NCBI GenBank assembly: GCA_036245805.1 | Contig: BTRK01000002.1 | Location: forward strand, 992,001 to 1,056,000 | From: Pristionchus mayeri | Taxonomy: Eukaryota > Nematoda > Chromadorea > Rhabditida > Neodiplogasteridae | DNA: 64,000 bases | Reading direction: 5' to 3' | Shown here: positions 47,176 to 64,000 of the stretch, piece by piece | How the letters are laid out: the number at the start of each line of letters is the position of its first letter | Position numbering within the stretch: the first letter of the stretch is position 1 | Notes under the pieces: generated by a model | Told to the model about the DNA's origin: nothing | The model's input: only the letters and a program-made list of their open reading frames with translations | The model's database searches: none | Program-made: the position numbers and the translations under genes

Positions 47176-47935
47176 ATGCTCCTCTGCACCCTCCTTGGTC
47201 TCCTCTCACTCTTCTCCCTCTCTCATTCTCAATGCTCGGGTGGAATTCCTGCATCGGAAGTCAAGGGATTCCTGGATGTGCACAATAAGATGCGCCAATC
47301 AATCTCCGCCGGAACCTACGTCGCCAAGGGAAGAAGATGCCTGCGGCCAAGACTCCCATCCCGAATCTGGTGGGATTACGGTAGGCAGACTACGGTAATC
47401 AATCGATTATGAGACCTGGGACTGCGAGATCGAAAAGAGTGCACAGGCTATGGCAAGCACTTGCGTCTTTGCCCATTCGAAGAACAGAAAGAACCTGGGA
47501 GAGAATCTGTACACCTACATGTCTTCTGCTGGAGTGAGAACACTTTTGCTCTACCCAGAACCAATCGATAATCTAGGTTTCGTTCAATGGCCAAGGAAAG
47601 GCTGCTTCTGACTCGTGGGAGTCGGAGTTCAAGGATTACGGATGGTCTGATATCAAGCTGACCAATGCTGTCTTCAGCTCTGGAGTCGGACATGCTACTC
47701 AGGTAGGTCAAAATAAGTAACTTTATCAATTGATTTCCCAGATGGCCTGGGCCAAGTCGACGAAGATTGGATGTGGAATGGCTACTTGCAATGGAGGAAA
47801 GCAGGTCATCGTTGCATGCCAGTACAGAGACGCGTATGTTTTATTTTGTAAAATCAATTTTAAGTGCTATTTTCGAAAAGTTTTAAATTTAATAAATTTA
47901 ATATGCTCAACGAGAATGTCTACGAGCCCAAATAA
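47176..47935 (+). pseudogene. CAP gene 4, frameshifted and missing last splice acceptor
   Basis: Exon equivalents: 47176-47369, 47414-47533, 47577-47702, 47742-47833, with a last-exon remnant 47903-47935. Exon 1 is one base shorter than in gene 2 (an A is lost from the GGAAAGAAG stretch near 47330), so the reading frame leaves the CAP sequence after about 50 residues. Exons 2-4 still encode intact CAP segments in their own frame (TWDCEIEKSAQ, GVGHATQMAWAKSTKIGCG). The TTTTCAG acceptor and the first bases of the final exon are replaced by AT-rich sequence. Two independent lesions make this a pseudogene despite its almost perfect match to gene 2 over the 5' flank and exon 1. Confidence 0.8.
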
Positions 47936-50900
47936 GCTTGTGAACTTCAATCGATAAAGCAATTTTCATTGCAAAATAATTCTGAGAAAACAACATGTAT
48001 TCACATCCAGGAAATGAGGTGTGTACGCGACAAAAACTGTAAAGTACTAATGATACGATGTAGATTATTATGTAGATTATTATTGACTTATAAACTTAGG
48101 ACACATTTATCACTGTAACAGAAAAAAAACTCGCACTAGCGCATCACAGTTAACCATGAGTTATATTCTATTGCCAGGAGATTTACTCTCTCCTAGACGG
48201 TCTCTTCCATTAGTCCACTTATTTTATCACCTGCTCCATTTACTCTTGGGTGTTGTTGTATTCTCGGCTTCTTGATATAGAATCCTTGCGGTCAGAGCGC
48301 GTGCCCTCTTACTCACCTTTGCTCTAGAGAGTCGAGATTGAGTTGCCCAGGGACGAGTACACCACTAATACTCGCCCCTCTCACTGACAATGAGAGGGGG
48401 AGAGGATTTGTCTCCTCCTTCAGCTTTATACTTCGGCTAATACTAATCACATCAGCAGCACATTTTTGGATCCAGTAACTATGTTGATGCAACTCGTGAA
48501 CTCGTAGTTTCTCGCTAATTTCCCCAAGTATGGCCACGTGCTTAGGGTTATTATTACGCAACATTCCCGGATAGGATTTGCCGTCTGTCCCCCTTCCCAC
48601 CACTTTCCCTCTCATTGTGTGTTGGCACTGACCTATTGTTAATTGTCTAAAACAGCCATAAAATGAGCACAAACTATGGGATATATTGAGGGAAATCTCA
48701 GTGTGGGGTTTCACACTCGGCGACTTAGGCTGTGACCGTGCCGTCTAGGCATACCTCTCTCCCCCCTTCTCACTCCTCGCCTCTCCCCATGTCGTCCTTG
48801 GTAACTATGAAGTCTGCGGACGCGGAATTCCCAAGTTCTCGCTCAACTTCATTAGTCTCTCTATCACTCCACTTAGGCTCAAATGCACAGGGGAATGTAA
48901 CGATGTTGTTGTGCATTTCTCAAAAGTTCCTCTGTGAAGTGCAAAGTATCAACCCGTCCTACTGTTTGATGTTGGTCAATTGATTGACTTCGCACGTGCT
49001 AGCTTTTATTTGCCCTATCTCTGGCCGCTCCTTAGATTTCGAATAGGGATTGGCTGCGCAAGAAATGGCATTTTGCGTCATTTCGTTCTCTTCATTTTGC
49101 GTTATCTCTCGCCGAACAGACCAGTGCAAGAGCACTCAGAATGAAGACAGCCATTCCTTGCGAAGCCCTTCCTAGTATCAGCCTCACCTCAGCGCCTATT
49201 TTTTTCATTTGGAAATGTGTTGACTGCAAACCTTTTTCGTTTGATCTTTGATCTCTGACTGATCCTTTTCTTTCGCATGACGCGATTTGATGGGGCGTTT
49301 TGCTCTCAACTTCTCTCCATGCGAGCGAAGGCCGCGCGCGATAGTGACCAAACTGTTTGCAAATCTTTGGGGTGCTTCATTTTAGAAGTGTTGATTTAAG
49401 AACTCTACAGAGCGTGAACAATAAAGTGTTCCAAATCCATTATTGAGCCAAAAAAACAGTTCTAAAATGGTAAACACACGAAAATGTGCAAGCAACACTC
49501 CCAACATTAATCTCTTTCTTATCGCTCTCTCGCGCTGCCAAAATGTAAGAAACGTGTTGCGTACATGCATACCTGACCACGTTCGGAGCGTTTACCCCCC
49601 CAATACATCTTGTTTCATCTTCAGTACCAATTGGGCCAGGCTTGGTGAGCGCGTTCTTGATGTGGACGGGATTCGAACCTGGGGCGTTGCTCCTAACACT
49701 AATTCATTAGTCGATTGATATTTGCGAGATCGCTGAATTCTCAATTCACCGGGCGAAAGTATTTACGATAGGCGAGAGATCGCGAGATTTGAGGAGAGTT
49801 CCCGGCATTTGTGTCAAAGTTCGACGAGTGGAAACGCAAGCAGATTGGGTGTAGAGATAATCCAGTTAGACGGGTGGACGAGCGGGGGGGATTGATAGTC
49901 GTGACTAGATCACGCAAATAGGTCTCGCGAAAGGTGGGCACTCCAGACTGAATCCGCCCAAATTTACGCTGGCCTAGCAGTGTTCTCCCGCGACCCCGGT
50001 TTCGAAGACGGGATGTATATTTTCCTTTACCGTTGCGGGTGGACGACGGGGGGGGGGGGGATCAATTGGCGCGTTTCGAATTCACTCGCGATATTCATCA
50101 TCCACCGTCCGTCTTGTTTTGATGATATAACGACCTGAAAGTGTCGCTGTGCGAGCCTCTTCTCGAGTAAATACGTTGCTATGCTATTCTGACAAAACAG
50201 CGCGATGAATTGTAGTCGAATGGGGCGTTTTGAATTCCTATTCCCCCTACCTTTGATTGACGATACCAGAACACCGAGTGGATTATGAGTATGAAGAAAA
50301 AGTCTGACGAAATTCCAGAACGAATCCGCACAAACTGACTCTAGGATAGCAGTGTTCTCACGCGAGCCCATTCTTAAAATACGCATTTACCCCCTTTATG
50401 TCTCGTCGCGAGCCCTTTCCCAAGTGAAAACGTTGCTACGCTACTCGGACAGCGTGAGGGAGCAAGGTGACCAGAGAAAGTAGGGATATTGCCCTGGGAA
50501 AGCACGCCAAAATCTAGCGGTGCGAGTTGTAGTCACGCGTGAATTGTCCCCACTTTCACTCCGCGGCCAATTCCGAGTGTTATTGAGCGAAGAACAGAGA
50601 GTTTCCGCAAGGAATTACATCGAATCGCGTGTTTTGTTGCGCATATTTCCATCCCGCTGAAGATTTTCGGCGCGTGCGCATATTACAACGCGTATCTCAT
50701 GCAATTCTGTCAATTCGATCTCACATCGGTGGATCACACATCTTTTCATCCCCATTTGCTCCTAAATTGCCTGATTTGATAAGTGATTGATTGCATGTTA
50801 CGCGCGCCTAACTCGCACGTAATATTCGTTCATTCATTTATTCCGTTTCGTTCGATCGCAAAATATCAGGTGAGTGTGCAAGAACCGAATGTCCGGCGAT

Positions 50901-50958
50901 TGTTTTCGTTTCATTCTCGTATTGCAACTCGTTTCAATACTCTTTCTCACTCAGGTTG
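47936..50958. other. Intergenic region upstream of the calcium ATPase
   Basis: It contains a hairpin at about 49048-49170 (GCAAGAAATGGC ... GCCATTCCTTGC). A pair of diverged repeats lies at 49930-50230 and 50310-50500 (AGCAGTGTTCTC(C/A)CGCGA, CGTTGCTA(T/C)GCTA). Poly-G runs at 49884 and 50049. A 133-codon minus ORF at 48313-48714 has no support. The stretch just before 50950 probably includes a non-coding first exon of the ATPase gene. Confidence 0.4.
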
Positions 50959-60799
<9,841 letters not shown>

Positions 60800-61175
60800 T
60801 CTCGTTGAAACTACTATGAATACTTCATTTGTTTTGCTTGAATCGGATAAAATATTATGGATGAGCGAATGAAGTATTAGTTCTTTTCAAAACTATTGAT
60901 GTTATCTCGCAATAATGTGTCTCTTTTCCCAATAGGCCCTATCACCGTGCACAAGCTGCTAGTTCATCTCAATTAAAAAATAACTTAATTTCGTATAAAC
61001 ATTTTCGTGCCAATTATTTCCATCTTTATCGAATTTGAAGATTACCATATTGCAAATATTCACTGATATTATAATACAATCTATTCTGATCATTTCTTTA
61101 GCACACAATGTTTAAGGATTAATAGCATATGAAGATTTGGTCAAGTCCCCATGTGTCCTCAGGGGTAAGGTATAT
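60800..61175. other. 3' flank of the ATPase and of the neuropeptide-like gene (convergent)
   Basis: A possible extra ATPase exon could start after CCCAATAG at 60937, but it shows no calmodulin-binding motif. No canonical AATAAA was seen; AT-rich throughout. Confidence 0.4.
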
Positions 61176-61704
61176 TTAATTCACAGTAGAACGCTTGATT
61201 GGAGGTTTTCCGGAAAATCCTCTCTTCTCTCTGAGATTCTCACTCAGAAGGACCTGAAAAGGTAAATGCATAATAATATCTGTACTGTATTCGGTTCTGC
61301 TAAAACGTCTCACCGTGGAACGCTTGATCGGAGGTTTTCCGGAAAATCCCCTCCTAACTCTAAGACTCTCTACCGCGACCTAAAATTGAATAAGTTTTGT
61401 TAGAAAAAAAAGTAGTGGCATCAATATCTCACATTTCCGGCGGTTGAGTCTAGGCTGGAAAAGATAGTTGTTCGAGCCTGCGGTTAACTATTAAACTAGG
61501 ACTACAATTATAGAATCAGAATAATAAGGGCCAGTATTGCCTAATTAATGAATGGACCATCAGGTTTTTTAAGACTGTCCAATGCAGTAAATATATCATA
61601 ATTTTGAAAATTTAATACTAAATTTAAATGCTTGATTAATAAACTAACTCGGCATTGGCGGTGAAAACAAACAGAGCTAGAAGAGATAAGCAGATTTTCC
61701 ACAT
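61176..61704 (-). CDS. Neuropeptide-like precursor with two GFSGKPPI copies
   Basis: Four exons (61649-61704, 61433-61454, 61314-61379, 61176-61253; phases 2, 0, 0) encode 73 aa. Signal peptide MWKICLSLLALFVFTANA; a short spacer DLDSTAGN; then two successive exons, each encoding one unit of the form V-x5-LR-x-(R/K)R-GFSGKPPI-KR-ST. Thus the octapeptide GFSGKPPI is flanked on both sides by dibasic prohormone-convertase sites (RR/KR before, KR after). No C-terminal Gly before the cleavage site, so the peptide would not be amidated. No cysteines. Splice sites are canonical (TTTTCCAG, ATTTTAG, TTTTCAG acceptors; GTTAGT, GTGAGA donors). The two unit exons clearly arose by exon duplication. I do not recognise this peptide from known nematode nlp or flp families. 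Probably a secreted neuropeptide or hormone precursor. Confidence 0.75.
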
Positions 61705-61789
61705 CGTCGGTTGATACTGTTTGGTAAATTATCTATTTTATTGCTCAACTGACCGAGCAGATAGGAGATGCGTGACTGTGAGTAGCGAA

Positions 61790-61876
61790 GGAATCTCTTC
61801 CAACTCTCTCCAAACCACACGCTCTCTCGTCGATCAGAGTGCGCGAGAGAGTGTGCAATGTGGAGAGAGCGAGAGC
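61790..61876. repeat. MITE, family II
   Basis: CTCTCTCCAAACCACACGCT-CTCTCG ... CGAGAGAGTGTGCAATGTGG-AGAGAG hairpin just upstream of the neuropeptide-like gene. Confidence 0.75.
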
Positions 61877-63099
61877 ATTGATAAGCGATATATGCTGCAG
61901 CAAGTGTGACCATCGGTGTTTGCTATTGGATATTGACTGTGTCCAGTTTTTCCTCACACAAATGAGCAGGCATGTAATGATTCTAAGACTTTTCCACATT
62001 TTCTTTGGTAATAAGGGAGTATCGATTAAGAGTCATTTAACCCACCACTCAAATCTTTGTGCGACACTCTCAGACGCGAAAATCGACATTTTATGCAACT
62101 ACGAATTGCGAAATCTCCAATACTGGTCACACTTACGCATAGCCGTATCTCGATGGAGAGATAGGAGAAAATGGATGGGGAATCAACCTTGTGAAGTGAA
62201 TTGGTGTTCTCACAGTTCTGGAATGAGATAAGGTCGAAATAGCAACTCCCGGCAATTTACCGACACTCATTGCCTCATTACTTTCTTAGGCTCTCATCCG
62301 ACGTAGTGCCGACATAGCGAGATAGCTCGCAAAATGTACAGAGTGTGTGTGCCACATAATGCTTGCTCACTGAGGCCAATGTCCACAATCGCGCATTCGC
62401 CACAAGCTTTTAAAATACTGCTTTCCAGAGCATGCTTCTTCTTTCGGAAGTTCGAGGAAACGATTCTTACAATATTTATTAAGTTTCGAACTTCAAATCT
62501 TGATAGGCGATTTTGGAAATATTAGCGTGCTGGAATCCGCGATGAGAAGAAGGCGAGAAGAATGAAGACGGCTGCTTGTAGTCGGCGAACTTGTGTGAGT
62601 ATTGTTTACAGGTGAGACTTCTCACACTAACTCGCCAATGTAAGGTGGCCGAGAGTGAGCGAATGCGCAAGCATTTTCCCGATAAATATCCCTGCTATCT
62701 CTCCATTTCGCGCCATCTCTAGCAGATAATCGCGAGATACAATGCAAAAGGATGAGCGCGCTTCTCGCTAGAGAAGCAACCTCGAAACTATGCAAGTGCT
62801 CCTCCAATTTTTCGCGCTGGTCTATTGATCGAGAGAGAGGGATCGCTTGCAATGAAGATTGGATAAACCTCGATCGAACGTAATCAGGAGAACTCACTCA
62901 TGAATGTGCAATTGTTTTGCGCAACTTTGCAAAGTCTCTCTACCCTTTCCGTCGCTTAATTTTCTAAACGTCGAAACACCTAATGGAGATATCCGAGACC
63001 ACTCGCTTCTCCCTGCGCCCCCTCTGTTTGTTGACACCATAGATGCGTTGCGTAACATCAATGACCCCGCTGTAGCCTTGTCTAGGCGCCTTGTAACAT

Positions 63100-63198
63100 C
63101 GAGAGCAATCATCTGACTCTCTTCCGTTTGTATGCTCTCTGGCCGGTCAGACAGACGAGTGAGTGTGCAACCTGAAGAGAGTCAGACCATTGCTCTAC
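63100..63198. repeat. MITE, family II
   Basis: GAGAGCAATCATCTGACTCT-CTTC ... GAAGAGAGTCAGACCATTGC-TCT hairpin, closely matching 38292-38387. Confidence 0.85.
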
Positions 63199-63897
63199 AT
63201 CGAGTTAGTGCATACCAGAATAATTCACATTCATTATACCAGCAATACGCAACAATTCACTGAATTTCAAGTGCATTTCGTTTTAATTTGAGTTATAATT
63301 CTATTCGAATTATCTATCGCTCTCATTTCATCTTGATTGCATGTGTAACAAAACTGACGCACCCTATATTCCACGTAAGACGAGTTCAACACCGAGATAA
63401 CCTCGATCTTTTCAGGTGTTTATCAGTGAATACACTCGAAATTTATTTTGAGTGTGAAATGTGCGCAAGAAACACGCCATTTTCTTTTTGGTCAGTCATT
63501 AAGCAATTTTACTGCAACCCAAACTTCTTTTTTTCTTCCTTCTATTGCGCAATTTGCAGGGAAATCTCTTCGACACGGATGGTTTAAGCAATTGTCCGAA
63601 CTGGACGAATTCGATAGTGGTCACGCTCACATCGCCAATAAATGGGAAGTTTTACTCCTAATTTGCTTAATGAATGAGATGAGAGACCACTAGATAGCGA
63701 GAGGTACCCGATACACGCTTGCGGCGGCCAGTTTAGAGAGGTCACGCTGGGGAGTGCCTTTGATAGAGTGACCATCACCTCTCAATCTATCAAGGGCGGA
63801 TTTTGCTCTACTCACATCGCAATCGCCTGTAAACGAGTTCAGCGAGGAGGGTATTTATTGGCGGACCGTTGAGGGTTGGACATCACTTGTCTCCGAC

Positions 63898-63950
63898 ATG
63901 TGGAAGGCGTTGCTTTTGCTCGCACTCGTCGCGCTCGCCGCTTCCGTTCC
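63898..63950 (+). CDS. Signal-peptide exon of a small secreted protein (MWK type), cut by window end
   Basis: ATG at 63898 opens MWKALLLLALVALAASVP and ends in phase 2 at donor CC|GTGAGT (63950). It has the same length, composition and phase as the first exons at 37938 and 61704, which also start MWK. The rest of the gene lies beyond base 64000. A TATTTATT element occurs about 45 bases upstream. It could equally be the first exon of any secreted protein. Confidence 0.5.
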
Positions 63951-64000
63951 GTGAGTTATCTTTGAAGCTTCAGTTTGGAAATCGGTTACAAACAAAACAT

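Larger units (their letters stand above)
61705..63897. other. Intergenic region with family II hairpins and GTGTGACCA motifs
   Basis: Hairpins at 61790-61876 and 63100-63198 (family II); half of a family I MITE at about 62285-62310. The motif GTGTGACCA, or its inverse, occurs at 61904 and 62124, with variants at 63618, 63739 and 63766. ORFs on both strands overlap and show no splice or family support. Confidence 0.5.

Noticed and set aside
48313..48714. 133-codon minus-strand ORF
   Set aside because: No signal peptide, no splice support, no recognisable motif; possible retroelement debris but nothing firm.
49625..49705. tRNA-like signals: GGATTCGAACC (inverted B box) and ACCAATTGGGCCA (inverted A box)
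   Set aside because: On the minus strand the B box precedes the A box and no acceptor or T stem pairs properly, so this is not a tRNA gene; chance or SINE debris.

Overview
The window is nuclear DNA of a nematode. Short introns end in TTTCAG or TTNAG, many ATGs sit one base after a splice-acceptor sequence (typical of spliced-leader addition), and the gene content fits: CAP/venom-allergen-like (SCP/TAPS) secreted proteins, nematode-only families and small secreted peptide precursors. The repeat landscape (foldback and hairpin MITEs, introns rich in TACGGTA/CTACAGTA) suggests a free-living rhabditid or diplogastrid. The species cannot be fixed from sequence alone. All gene models below were assembled exon by exon by reading frame and splice phase. 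Every complete model closes in frame.

Layout. 1-10.8 kb, minus strand: four tandem paralogues of a helical, possibly BAR-like family I do not recognise; one runs off the left edge and one has a damaged splice acceptor. 12.8-20.7 kb, minus: a 16-exon ArfGAP2/3 gene. 22.1-23.3 kb, minus: a 5'-truncated non-LTR retrotransposon. 23.4-30.3 kb, plus: three tandem copies of a second unrecognised family (148-175 aa), one with a 1.9-kb foldback element in an intron. 32.7-35.6 kb, plus: a mucin-like single-pass membrane protein built from repeated 54-60 bp exons. 35.7-37.1 kb: a TA-flanked foldback element. 37.3-39.2 kb, minus: two tiny secreted-peptide genes. 39.6-47.9 kb: two divergent pairs of CAP genes; the second pair is decaying. 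Between the pairs lies a 17-exon secreted cysteine-rich protein gene (438 aa). 51-60.8 kb, plus: a 31-exon plasma-membrane Ca2+-ATPase. 61.2-61.7 kb, minus: a four-exon neuropeptide-like precursor with two copies of GFSGKPPI between dibasic sites. 63.9 kb, plus: the signal-peptide exon of a related small gene cut by the window end.

No single pathway joins these genes. The themes are secretion and trafficking (ArfGAP, CAP proteins, peptide precursors, membrane mucin), calcium export, and local duplication. The most interesting object is the GFSGKPPI precursor, together with the small secreted genes that share its first-exon design. Other points are a palindromic GGTACC minisatellite in the same intron of all four BAR-like paralogues, three separate cases of an exon's 3' end plus donor copied into an adjacent intron, and a very short apparent intron gain.
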